A stretch of DNA of 64,000 nucleotides from Saposhnikovia divaricata (taxonomy: Eukaryota; Streptophyta; Magnoliopsida; Apiales; Apiaceae). A model generated the notes under the pieces. It was not told the origin of the DNA and ran no database searches. It worked only from the letters and a program-made list of their open reading frames with translations. Shown here piece after piece: positions 9,392 through 20,892 of this stretch. The stretch lies in contig CM071600.1 in NCBI GenBank assembly GCA_036435485.1, positions 160,592,546-160,656,545 on the forward strand. Direction: 5' to 3'. The stretch's first letter is position 1. Every line of letters begins with the position of its first letter. The position numbers were made by a program, and so were the translations under genes.

Positions 9392-12300
9392 ATGGTTGTT
9401 AATAACAATGTTCGATTTTAAATAGTTAAGCATAATTTGATCGGATATTTTGATCCCGAAAAATGTTCACTTGAACGTTTTCGACCGTGGATTCGTTTTC
9501 TGAATGATCATTCACTAGTTCGCACTGCTTTGAGTTTAGATACTCCTTTAAAAATTGAACCCCTGCGAATTATGTGTACTACTGTTGTCGTTCCTAGCGA
9601 TAACAGATCGTTTGTTTTCACTCTTGGAGATAATTAGTACATAGTGGATGAATCTGTCATTAATACGGTCATAAACTTTCCAAATGACAATTTTGAGGAT
9701 TATCCGTCAGATGAGGAATTAACTAATTTCTTTGCTGGTATTCATTATCAAGACAGAGCAGATCTTCATGTCTTGAATAAAAAGTTTCTAGTTCAGGAAT
9801 GGGATTATGTGTTCGATACACTAGCCAAGGTCTTTGCTAATTCAACAAAAAGCAACTTCGGAATATTACCTTCCTTTATGCAGCATATTGGATTTGCAGT
9901 TGCTTATAATCGAAGAATCAACATTGGCAGCCTTCTGTGTGGACCGATGGTTAGAAGAGTCATCAATGCTAAAAGGAATTTTGACAGGGGCGATAAAGTT
10001 CAATGCTTTTACCCAAGATTCCTTTCCTTGATTTTTAATCATTTGGTAGAATTACAATATCATGCTCCATTTCTGAATAGTGAAGCATTGGTGTCGGGTA
10101 AACTTTCGACAAGATTATTCACTGATTACGGTGTCAAACCTAAATTGTCAAATGTGCTAGTAGTTGTCACTCAATACATGTCAAACTTTATACAACTACC
10201 CATCATTGCACCTGTACCTTTACCCGAAGAAAATGAACCACTACCTGAGCAAGCAGAACCAATAGTTGAACCTGAAGCTGAACAAGAGGTACCTATCCAG
10301 CAAATTGAGCCTGTTCAAGAACAAATGGTTCAAACTACTCAAGATGCAATCTCTTCGGCACCTGCTGACCAGGTATTGACTTCTAATCTCTCTATTGATG
10401 AACAATCTATTTCTGGAACCCAAGTGGTTGATAGGGCTGACCAAGGGATTGTAAGACCGCAATCTCGAACCCCAGTCATAGAGCCAAACACGGAATCTAC
10501 ATCACTTAAAACTTTCCACTCCAGAAAGAAAATTCCCTTTCAAAGAGCAAAGAAAAGAAGTAATATAATGAGTGAACCCACAGCTCTGCCTCTACAAAAG
10601 AAAAGTAGAACTGATTCAGAGGCAACTGTAATCCCATCCGTATCTTCCCAACAAGATATGGACGTTGATATGGCCATGCAACAGTTACGAGGATCATCCT
10701 CTCAACAGGATGATACTATTGAAATTCGCCATAGGGCCATGGCATCCTATAATGTGTCAAGCACAACCCCTTTGTTATTACTAACAATGGGAGAACATAT
10801 AGATTATGATGAAAATAGGGACACATTGACAGGAGAGCACATTGAGTCTGAAACAGTGCCTACCATAGTTACGGTAGAAGAGTCTTCACAGACTTCTGAG
10901 GGAAATCTTGGTTCCTTGCCAACTTTAATGGAACCATCATCTCCCCTCCTAGGAGAAACATTCCTAGATCCCTCAAGGGAGTTTCCACTCGCAGTTTCAA
11001 CTGAAGAAAGTGGAAGGCAACTTGATCAATCTACTACTGAAGCAATTCAGATTACAAATCCAAATGTACAAGTAGAATTGATTGAGGACAGGGATTTGCG
11101 AACTCCCATTGCACCACCACTGACCTTCCCAGAGGAGGCTAGGGTGATTTTAACTACAGGTACCGCTTCTGGAAAAGCTAAGGAAATTGAGAGGAGTGAT
11201 GTGAGGATCACCACAAAATTGAGTGATACACATGCACATCAGGTGAGTGAAATTCAGAGTGAAACTCAGGTGAGTGCACACACAGACACATACACTCTCT
11301 CATTGTTACAAAAGATACAAAATCTGGAAAGGGAACTGGAAGCAAGTAAAGCTGAAGCTAGATTACTTCGAGCAAAAGTGGATAAACAGTCTTCTCCATC
11401 CACCTCTGTTGATAATCAGCTTACTTCGATAAAAGGTGACATCAACAACTTGAAGACATTCTTCACTAATAAAATCAAAACTCTCGAACTTTCTCATGAA
11501 AAAGCTCTTGATGATTCTGGTGAGGTCACTGTGGCACAAGATAAAATTATTGCCGAAATCTCCAACAAGGTTGATAATCTACAGGAAGAAGTACATGAAA
11601 ATCAGCGTTCTACTGATTTTCGACTAGATCAAATTGAAAAGCAAAATGCACATCAAGCTAAAGGATTATGGCATTTATTTAATCTGCTAAGTCAAAATCT
11701 CACACCAAACTGAAGAAAGAGAATTCTTTGCAAGAACAGGTGATGATGATGATGAGCGAGATCCTGAAGCTGGTGCAACTGGTAAATCTGTAGAGGATTC
11801 CTCAACTAAGGGGGAGAAATCACAACAAGCACAGAAATCACAAGGGGAGAAATGAGGTAAATCTGATAAATCTGATACAGACAGTGAAGACAGGAGGAAT
11901 AAGGGGAAGAAGAAAGTTGTTGCAGATGATCAAGTCAAAGACACAGAATATTTCTACACGGGTGAACCGGATAATCTTGACGTTTTTGATGACTTTTTTT
12001 TTTCTGATGAAGGTGAGAAATTACCTGAACCAGATTTAAGTCACTGGGAAGAAGAAGAAACAGTGACATCTGAATATGAAGCTCAACAAGCAGAGAAAGA
12101 ATATGAAGAGTTATTTGCTCAGAGGGAAGCTAATTTGCTGATGAGAGAAGAAAAGCTTCAAAAGTCATTAGAGCAAATTGCACGAAATGAAGAACTTCAG
12201 AAAGCTGAGCAGCAAGCACTACAATGATTACATGCTATAAATGTTGAGAAGAGAAGGACATATATCAGACTCAAGAGCGGTGACAAATGGGAACGTGCTC

Positions 12301-13007
12301 AAAAAGCAATTGATTCACCTCAGAGTTCTGATTATGAAGATCGTCGTCTTGGAGAAATTCTCGAGGAATTCAAACTGGCAAATCCAATTCATGATATGTA
12401 TATAAGGGCCTTAAAGGTAGAAGTCATCAGGATAACTACTGCATTTGAACCCAAATCTGATGAGCTGGTAATATTTGTGGATTGTCATAATGTTGGAACT
12501 TTCAGAGTATCTATTCAGTTCTTTTATGACAGATCGCTGACAGAGATTTGGGTACTTAGGCCTAAGGTGAGAACATCTTCTGAGCTAGGTGTATTGTTAC
12601 ATGAGAAGTTCAAAGAATTTGCTAAAAGAGCTGGACCAGAAGTGATTAAGGATCCTCCACAAGTAAAATTTCTTAAGGGAGAGGTACTTCATTCAATCAA
12701 AATTCAGACAGATGAGTTATATGAACATCATGCAAAAAACTTGGTATATGCTGAATATGCTCTCAGAAATCATGGATTCTTGACTGAAGAAAAGGTAATA
12801 GCTGCAGATCACATTCGATCCTATGCACAAACGAATATAAAAGATTACAAGAAATTTCAAGGTGAACTGAGAAAGAAGCTTGGAATTCCTTTAGTCTTAC
12901 CTCAAGGATTGTCATCAAGAAAAGATCGTCTTGTTGATTTACACATGAAACTTCAAGTCACAGATGAGCCAGAAGAAGGAGAATTTAGACGAGAAGACAG
13001 TAATTGA
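9392..13007 (+). pseudogene. Sirevirus third ORF (env-like position), interrupted
   Basis: About 1,200 codons lie downstream of pol, where Sireviruses often carry an extra ORF sometimes called env-like. The frame starts with ATG at 9392 (MVVNNNVRF), meets stops at 9419-9421 and 9635-9637, then stays open through 11713. It continues in another frame after a shift near 11700, with further stops at about 11855 and 12226, and finally stays open to 13007. The N-terminal part is globular (GYFDPEKCSLERFRPWIRFL). The middle is rich in Glu/Gln/Pro/Ser. Heptad-like stretches at about 11300-11660 and 12080-12230 look like coiled coils. I see no signal peptide or clear transmembrane helix, so a true envelope role is not supported. 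The C-terminal block (VEVIRITTAFEPKSDELVIF) is well preserved. Function is unknown. Confidence 0.75.
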
Positions 13008-13260
13008 AGAACAGCTCTACATGTATTATCTTTGGAGCTAGATAGGTCAAGATAGGAATATGTTAGATATGATCAGGCTAAAGGATCATCTATCTTGTAT
13101 TTATCATTTTGTTTGAATCTGGAAATGTTTAATATAAACCAGAACTATTTGATATTTGCTTTACGTTTAATATTTTATCTTCCATTTGGTTAAGTTGAAT
13201 TAGTTGAGGTATCCTCTAGGTATTTGCTTGTTATTGTCTAACAAACAAATAGGGGGAGAT
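13008..13260 (+). other. 3' untranslated region and polypurine tract of the Sirevirus-like element
   Basis: This AT-rich noncoding stretch ends in the PPT aaatagggggagat (13247-13260), which abuts the 3' LTR start TGAAAGG. The PPT primes plus-strand cDNA synthesis. Confidence 0.85.
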
Positions 13261-14796
13261 TGAAAGGCATATGAATCAGCCAATTTGTAGTTCGACTAGT
13301 CATTCGAGAACTTGACGAGAGGTCTATTCGAGAATTCCTTGAAAGGCATATGAATCAGCCTATTTGTAGTTCGAGGATCCTAATCAACTTAAACCAAATT
13401 GTAATAAGTAAATATCCGTATGATCTGTCACAGGAATCTCAGGAAGCAATATCTGTCAGAAGAAAGAAGGAAGTCAATCTATAGTTTTGATGTTTCACAC
13501 TGGAAGACGTATCAGGTATCTGATCAAGCCTCAGTATAACAATGAAGTGAATGGATTCATTTACAGTGACAGAGATTTTTCGAGTGATAGATTGAAAATC
13601 AATCAAAGTATAAGAAAATTGAGAGAAGAAATAAACCACAGCTTAAAGTCAGAAGTGAAGAAGCATCATTGAAGTTAGTCGTTCATGAACCAGACAGTAC
13701 ATCGAACGTCAACATAAGTCAGTGGTAATTCTTTATTATTTTCCGTCGTTTGGAAGAATTAAATTAATTGGTTATTGATTTAATTTAATTTGTTTTTAAT
13801 TGATATAAATTATTTAATTGATTTAATTAATGAATTAATTCTAATAGAATTAATTTATTTATTAAGTTAATTATTGTATCAATTAATCATGAATTAGTTA
13901 ATCATTAATTAATTAAAAGGATCAATATGACTTAATTAAATGCTGAATGGATTATGTCTTGATTAAGTTTAGTTCGGTATGACCTAAATTAGGTCATACC
14001 GACATGACTTAAATCTAAGTCATACTAAGCATAAGATTTAGGTCATACCGAGCTGCTGAGTGGATTATGTCTTACCGACCTCAAATCTGCTAGGTCATAC
14101 CGATGGAATTAAGTCATACCGAAGTAAGATATTTCTGGAAAGGTGTTAGGTCATACCGACAAAATTGTTTAGGTCATACCGACCACACTGTTGAAGATTA
14201 GGTCATACCTACACATTTTCTAAGTCATACCTACAGAAAATTATGTCTTGGAGCAAGATTAAGTCATGCTGGCAGCTGATTTAATCGGTCTTGAAGCAGT
14301 TTAAGTCATATCTAATGAGTATAGACCTATATAACACAGCAGAAGCAACAGAATGAGCAGCAGACCAGAACACAGCAAAATCCTGAAAAAAAACACAGCA
14401 GTTTTCTCTCTCAAATATCAAGAACACCAAGAACGAATTAATTCACATAAATTCAAGTTCATCATCTTTGTAATATTCTATCCGATAGAACTTGTCTACT
14501 TGTGATTCTTGTATTACTAGCGAATTAAGTTTCCTAGTACTTATCTTGAGATTTATTAACTAAATTAGAAAAGTTCATGTCGAATTTTCTAATTAGTTAT
14601 TAAACACTTGATAATAGTTTGGATTGATTTTGTAACACCACATCAAGTTAATATACAATTATATTCAACTTGAAATCCGAGTCAATTTATTTCGCACAAA
14701 ATATTCGTTTAAGTGAAAATTATTTAACGAATAAATTTTGAGAAATTGATATAGATTGTATTCAACCCCCCTTCTACAATCATAGTGGACCTAACA
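13261..14796 (+). repeat. 3' LTR of the Sirevirus-like element, with 79-bp extra start
   Basis: From 13340 to 14796 it matches the 5' LTR closely, including the inverted repeat (13974-14002), the TATA box (about 14327) and the end gacctaaca. The 79 bases 13261-13339 are additional. They contain a first copy of the LTR start (about 38 bp), then 41 bp (13299-13339) identical to 833-873, the DNA flanking the 5' LTR, and then the LTR start again. The outside flank ttcct (14797-14801) equals the left TSD. Confidence 0.92.
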
Positions 14797-14801
14797 TTCC
14801 T

Positions 14802-15790
14802 CAAACGAGATATCAAGACATATCTATTCGATAACTCAGCCTGAATATTCTAAAGTTCTCAAATAGAACATATCGAATGAAGGACAGACCCAGAATTACT
14901 TTGCAACTCGTGACTTATAGACATTGATCAATTACACAGAGGATGTTACGAGTAGGGAGTCAAATTATAGATATTTGAAGGCTCAAACTCTTCCAAGTGA
15001 AAGGTGAAATCAGTCACTGTTTATCCGACTTAAAGGGCAAGAATAAGAGTGAAAGCAACCTCCAACATGATTACATTACTACTGAAGAATTCAAAGGATA
15101 TCATGATGAATGCATAAAGATCAGCTGGTTTATCTGGAAAGTTCAAGCATAGCTCAAGAAGCAGAAAAGATTATTGTCTTACGAAAAGATTATCTTTTCC
15201 TAAAGCTACTTATCAAAGATAAAGATTCAAATCAAAAAGATCTTTTTCATAAAGCATCACGTAGGCTTGGAAGCTAAGCCAACTCATGAACTTAGTAACT
15301 TATGAAGAAAGAAACATACACGGACTTGAAGCAATCTGGAATTGTCCAAATCAAGAAAAAAAGATCAAGACATTTTCAGAAATGGCTATCACTTCAAGCA
15401 TGTGTGTGTGACAAGTTATACCAAAAATGTACCTTTACATTTTACGTACATTACTTGTCTTCATATAGTTTAAATAAGCTGTATGAGCAGCATCGTGTAA
15501 GCAAGAAAAACACAGAGCTTAAAATAGAGATCATTAGGTTTTCTTGTAAACATATTGTAATCCGTAGATGTGTATTTCTACACAGAGTTTTTTCTTCAAA
15601 TACAAATCCTCAGGTGGACCTCTCAAACTTCACCTAAAATTTTTATATCGTGTGTTTATTTATCTTGTTTACTGTCGGTTCTTTACAGACTGTCTAAGAC
15701 CTCACTAATTCGAAAAGAATTAAGTGGAGAATGTTGAGATTGTATTAAACCCCCCTTCTACAATCTCGTGGTGTATAACTGGGAATAACA
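14802..15790 (+). repeat. Outer copia 5' LTR, second part
   Basis: This continues the LTR split at 873. It ends gggaataaca at 15790, immediately before a PBS. It includes the common copia LTR end pattern, with cccccttctacaatctcgtgg near the end, similar in style but not in sequence to the inner element. The open frame at 15302-15637 lies inside this LTR, has no recognisable domain and is treated as chance. Confidence 0.75.
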
Positions 15791-15791
15791 A

Positions 15792-15804
15792 TTGGTATTA
15801 GAGC
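15792..15804 (+). other. PBS of the outer copia element
   Basis: The sequence ttggtattagagc lies one base after the LTR end. It is a one-base variant of the initiator-Met PBS. Confidence 0.8.
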
Positions 15805-15841
15805 AAGCTTCTAACATACAAGAAGTTTAAAGATCACTACC

Positions 15842-16018
15842 ATGGGAAAGAAGGATGCAGGCATGAAAATACCAGTTCTCGACAAAGACAATTACTTTCA
15901 TTGGAAAGTAAAGATGCACTTACATCTTTTATCCATTGATGAAGGCTATGGAAACTACATAGAGAAAGGGCCACATATTCCTATGAAGGTTAACTCTGTA
16001 GTTGGAGATGCATTATAA
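15842..16018 (+). pseudogene. gag: Truncated copia gag (outer element)
   Basis: The 58-codon start of a copia gag begins MGKKDAGMKIPVLDKDNY and continues with FHWKVKMHL. These resemble the N-terminal gag region of the inner element (KIPMFNKDNYTMWKNKMEL). It ends at a stop inside a junction with AT-rich sequence. The rest of gag, pol and the 3' LTR are not in the window, so this is a 5' remnant left by deletion or insertion. Confidence 0.8.
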
Positions 16019-16140
16019 TTAAATCAATTCATTTAAAATTTTAGAACTATAAAATTCGTATGTTAAAATTATCAATATAAATAAATAGAAATTATATAAT
16101 ATTACAAATATCCGGGCATAACACGGGTTTTAAACTAGTA
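16019..16140 (+). mobile_element. Possible short Helitron-like 3' terminus
   Basis: This AT-rich segment ends tccgggcataacacgggttttaaactagta. A hairpin-capable CGGG...ACGGG stretch lies about 10 bases before CTAG, and CTAG is followed by T. This matches the layout of plant Helitron 3' ends (hairpin, then CTRR, insertion between A and T). The hairpin is imperfect and the 5' TC end could not be fixed (perhaps near 16024). It adjoins the truncated gag, so the insertion may be linked to that break. Confidence 0.35.
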
Positions 16141-16401
16141 ATATGTAAAGAACAAATGATGTCATAATAGCATCAACTAACATAAACATCAAAGTCAACT
16201 GTAAAAACAACAACAATATTATTACTTGCTATAATAATCTCGTACTTCAAATCGATATTGAAGCTAGTTTAGATAATACATTAAAATAAAAATAATAAAG
16301 TACTAAAATTCGTATCACGTATGTAAGTTATGAGTTAGACTGTTAGTAATATTAAAGGAAACAAAAGTTATAAAAAGGCCACGTAACTTAGTACACATTT
16401 G
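16141..16401. other. Probable host sequence left of chromovirus M1
   Basis: This is unique-looking AT-rich DNA with no TE signature that I recognise. A tataaaaagg string lies at about 16369. It ends with atttg (16397-16401), matching atttg at 59664-59668 beyond M1. It is therefore the left half of the locus M1 entered, probably the region upstream of the host exon at 60271. Confidence 0.5.
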
Positions 16402-16624
16402 TGTCAGGTTCTGACTTATAAAAGAAATGAACTACTGATTTTATTGATCAAGAAGATTGTTTACAGAACTTTAGAGAAGAAAGGGAAGAAGTACAGAACA
16501 ACAATACAATTCTTAAGCTGCCTTTCTTCTAGAATTACAAGACTTTATATAGAAAAAGCATTTCCCCGCCAAAACTAAATAACTAGTAATGACTTAAAAC
16601 TAACTCTCGGGTCGGTTCATGACA
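16402..16624 (-). repeat. M1 3' LTR
   Basis: This short LTR runs TGTCAGG...CATGACA on the plus strand and is almost identical to 59438-59662. On the minus strand it carries a ctatataaag TATA box (16543-16552) and an AATAAA-like string near its end. The adjacent PPT is read on the minus strand as ggggaggga (complement at about 16625-16638). Confidence 0.92.
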
Positions 16625-16638
16625 AATTCCCTCCCCTT

Positions 16639-18066
16639 AACAGCAAGCTTGTCCTCAAGCTTGGAAATTTGGAAACTGATGTTTGATAAAAGTCATATCT
16701 TCCCAAGAAGCTTTAATCACCTCCATTCCTTTCCAGTGAATTAACCATTATATGACTGGTTTAGTATTCCTAATCACCTCTCTCCTTTGTAATACAGTCA
16801 TAGGTTCTAAAGCAATCACATCCTCTTGATTGTACTCTGGTAACTCTCCGGCAGTTAAAGGAGCACTCCCCATATGTTTTTTCAAAAGAGAAACATGAAA
16901 CACAGGGTGAACCTTAGAGTGTGCAGGCAATTTCAACTTATAAGCCACACTACCTATCTTCTGTAAAACTTGAAATGGACCAAAAAACTTTGCAGCCAAC
17001 TTAAGTGATGTTCAAATGGCTATAGACTGCTGTTTATATGGCTGCAACTTCAAGTACACCTAGTCTCCAACTTCCAAAACTCTGTCTATTCTTTTCAAAT
17101 CAGCAAAATACTTCATTCTCTGCTGAGCCTTGACTAAATTTTCCTTTAGATTCTGTAAAACCTGTACTCTTTCCTGTAATAGGTTTTGTGCTGCAGGAAT
17201 AACCATATCTTGGAATGATCCCATATTCAAAGGCACTAGTTAACTCCATACAAAGCCTCATAAGGAGTAATGCCCAAACTGGTATGAAATGAAGTGTTAT
17301 ACCAGAATTCTGCCATAGGAAGCCACTTCTTCCAACTATGTGGTCTCTTACAAGTGAAACACCTCAAATAAGCCTCCAAACACTGATTCAATCTTTCAGT
17401 CTGACCATCAGACTGAGGATGATAAGCTAAACTTAAATGTAACTCCACTCCAAGCTTCTGAAAAATAGTAGTCCCAAAAGAACTAGTAAAGATCTTATCT
17501 CTGTCACTCACAATTGAAACAGGCATTCCATGTAGCTTAAAGATTTGATCCAAGAAAATATCAGCAACATCCTGAGCAGAAAAAGATGTTTAATTGCAAT
17601 AAAATGCCCATATTTTGAAAATCTATCCACCACTACTAATACTGTGTCCATGCCCTCAGATTCTGGCATTTGCTCAACAAAATCAATGGATATGTCTTTC
17701 CAAGGAGCAGTTGGAATTTCTAAAGGTTGCAATAACCCTGGATATTGTACATGCTCACTTTTACATCTTTGACACACTTCACAGTTTTTTACAATGTTGA
17801 TAACATCAGACTTCATATGTGGCCAGTAAAAAACTAATTTAACTCTTTGTAAGCAAGCATTCTGCCCAGAATGGCCCCCCAAAGCTGAAGAATGTAATGT
17901 AGTTAGGATTTGTGTTCTCACACCACCATTTCCACCCACATAAATCCTTCTAGCTTTCTTAATCAACCCCTGCACATACTGAAAGTCCCCCTCACTAGTA
18001 GGATCCAAAAGTAATTTACTAATAATATCCTGACATTCTTCATCATTCTCATAGCTAAGTAAAACC
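16639..18066 (-). pseudogene. pol: M1 integrase and chromodomain-like C-terminus
   Basis: Minus-strand continuation of the M1 polyprotein. It opens with the zinc-binding region (GGHSGQNACLQRVKLVFYW, then CEVCQRCK) and the catalytic core: ISIDFVEQMP and VVVDRFSKYGHF, then SDRDKIFTS, then AYHPQSDGQTERLN with the final Glu. The GPFQVLQKIGSVAYKLKLP module and PVFHVSLLKKH follow, and then a tail with WKGMEVIKASWEDMTFI and QFPNFQ that resembles the chromodomain of Reina-like elements. A frameshift lies near 17580, there are stops near 17236-17000, and a stop at about 16748 splits off the tail, so it is not functional. The chromodomain would target insertion to particular chromatin in intact relatives. 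Confidence 0.85.
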
Positions 18067-18071
18067 TGCTG

Positions 18072-20498
18072 TGTAATAACCCGACTTTTCGGATCGTTAA
18101 CTAATAGAAAAATATCATACTAAAATCTAAATTACATTTTATCGATTTAGAAAAGAACTGAAAATCCTGATAAATATCAATGCTTTAATCTTCAAAATGA
18201 AAATACTGAAAAGTCTGAAAACAAATCTAACAAGTCCTCGAACTTATTTATACTACTATATAGACTGTAGCTAAAGGTCAGACAACACTCATCTCAAATC
18301 CCTGTTAATCCCTGAGTACCTGCAGAAAGGGAACAATAAAGAGTGAGCGAAAAGCCCAGTACGAATATAATTTAAAAGAAAATCATATTTTAAAAAACTG
18401 AGTGAATTGTGTCCTATGGACAAAGATTTTTCAAATCAAGTATGTATACGAAATCAAAAGATAACTAACAAGAATAAAATATTGAATCGAAGAAGAACAA
18501 ATATAAGGCTGAATCAAGTAAGGTATGTATCCATAAGGGTCTCTTATACAAATATGTACTCGCACAAAGCGAAGTACAAATCAGAGAATTCTTCCCCGGT
18601 AATCCACGAGAAGAAAACACATGAAATGCACAAAGCATTCCTACAAAACAGAGAATCCTTCTTCGGTAATCCAGAAGAAGAAAACACACATTAGCGATCA
18701 TGATCTATACACAATCTCATACCCCAGAGACGTGCTCGTATACTCACAGCACCGATACGAGTAAGTGCCGAGTTCACCAGACACTCCGAACTCCATGAAC
18801 TCGTCTATGATTTAACCACATAGATAGGTCTAAGAGCCCAAAAAATAGGTTACAAAAGTATTGCCAAACTCAATTAAATGAACAGAATGGAACAAAACCA
18901 TGTCGCAATAGAAGTGCGAAACAAAGAAAATAATAATGAGTAAGGCAATAACAATTCCAAAAATAGAGAATACGAAACGAAAATCTGATTGTACACTTAA
19001 AAGTGTACATAGAGTACAAGGGTCACAATCTTATGAAATTAACTCGACAATGAATATAACGAGAAAAGAATAAATAAATCGAATGAATACAATTTAAATC
19101 AAGAGAAGATAATTAAGAATTCGTACCAGGAGGTACACAAAAGGTACAAAGGATCACAATACATAAAATTAGATTAAACAATAAATACAATGAATATTTA
19201 TAATTTAAATGGAGAGAGAAAAGAATAAGAAATTCGTACCTTAATATAACGTCTAAATTAATTCGATAAAAACCACATTCCGATATAGACTTCCAACCCG
19301 ATCTAATCAAGAAGATAACAAAATAATATTCAACATCCTTGCAACTATATCTATGATAATTAGCATGTCACTCGCTAAGTAATTAACACAAATATACACA
19401 TGCATATGACTTATTAATTCAAATTTGTATAAATAAATAATCATGGATGGTCCACTAGCATGCATATAGCAATTTCAATTTAAAACTAATTCTAGTCAGT
19501 TCACTTATTTACGTACATGCATAATAAGAATTGGCAGAAAGTTACAAGAGATATAATAAAGCATTTAATACTTAGATTTGTTAAAGGAATGTATAAGGAC
19601 TCATGTAATGACAAAATACTCACTGAACAACACTAGTACATACTTGACGTAAACATGGAATTGACAATTTTAAATATATAACCCAATTGAATGCAATAAA
19701 TTTATAATACCATCTATTATAATATTTGATCACAAAATTCATGTTGCCAATGTATATCTACTCTACGTAGCACCAAAATCTTATAGTAGTAAAAAGTGAA
19801 AGTAAAACCAATCTTGTAATTAATTACAATTAAATGGAAGAGGTATGTTCTAAATGTAAACAAAAAAAACACACATAAGAGTTACTCTAAAGATAAACAT
19901 GTACTAGATGTGCCTACATTTATGCGAGCACATTGACATGATTAATTAATAAAATTTAGCCAACCGGGAACAATTAGATAATACATGTTAATATGACATT
20001 CAATATCACATTAGCCATATAACCTTTTAAACTCTAAACAAAGACTTGAAAATCGAAATCGGAGTGGTTACAAACAATAGCTACCATGAGAAATCACGAA
20101 TAGTTTCAATTTAATTATACTTCCACTTATGTGTATAGATTATTTATAGAATAGATTGGAAAGGATTGAATCATACCTGGCGGCTTGTTTTCAGAATCTC
20201 CGATCTACTCCCTATTCTACTAAACTGTATATATACACTTTTATATTTTGTAATATACTACCGATAAGGCTTAGAAGATTTAACCTAAATAGAAGAGGAT
20301 AACGATCTAATAAAACGTACGGGCTTGAGCTTATCTATGGGCTAATACACAAATACAATTAACCAATACTAACATGTAACATTTAAATCAAATGAGTTCG
20401 CTTAATAAGAAACAAATATGTATAAAATCAAAAAAATAATTATTAAAATTCATTTCATAAAACAAATATAATAATATACAAAAATATGGGTTATCACA
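18072..20498 (-). repeat. N1 3' LTR (left copy)
   Basis: 2,427 bp. On the minus strand it starts TGTGATAACCC and ends GGGTTATTACA. It is closely similar to 22103-24426 except that this copy has about 103 bp (around 18870-18975) missing from the other. Small ORFs in it (for example 18407-18694) have counterparts in the other LTR but no known domain. Confidence 0.92.
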
Positions 20499-20892
20499 TT
20501 ATTCCCTCCTAACAAAAATTTCGTCCTCGAAATTTAAGTAGTGCACCCGATTGTAAAATACAAAAATCTCAAGTGAACACAAATGTCGATCCCGGAAAAT
20601 ATATCATGGCCTCACAAATATCGAAATCCTTTCAAATATATTTAAATCGTAAAATCGTTTTATCGTACACTTTTTATTTTCCTAAACACATAATTATTCT
20701 TTGGTAAGACTAACAACAACCTTTCACTTATAAACAGAACTAATTAGATGCCCAAGTAGCATCATGAATTATAAATATAAGAATTCATTACACACACATC
20801 AAAAATTATAACATGCATCGCAAAATAAAACGTGTTTTCAGGATAGTACCTTAATTATTTGCAGCGTCACTTGCAGTAATTTGTTTGTTGTT
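20499..20892 (-). other. N1 region between gag and 3' LTR
   Basis: This contains the PPT (minus-strand aggagggaataa, 20499-20510) and a minus-strand tcgaggacgaaattt string typical of the very end of gypsy polyproteins. The other 350 bases show no pol domain. This is what remains after loss of pol. Confidence 0.7.

Larger units (their letters stand above)
874..14796 (+). mobile_element. Sirevirus-like Ty1/copia retrotransposon, near complete
   Basis: This 13.9-kb element has LTRs of about 1.46 kb, a tRNA-iMet-type PBS, gag, pol in copia order (protease, integrase, RT, RNase H), a large third ORF after pol, and a PPT (aaatagggggagat). LTRs begin TG and end CA, and ttcct flanks both sides (869-873 and 14797-14801). 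The long gag and the third ORF are traits of the Sirevirus/Maximus lineage. gag is open, whereas pol and ORF3 carry a few stops and a frameshift, so this copy is not expected to be autonomous. It is inserted in another copia 5' LTR. Confidence 0.93.

Noticed and set aside
9644..11713. Classical retroviral envelope gene
   Set aside because: No signal peptide, transmembrane segment or cleavage site could be seen; only its position is env-like.
457..16018. TSD for the outer copia element
   Set aside because: Its 3' LTR is not in the window, so no flank pair can be compared and the left border at 457 stays tentative.
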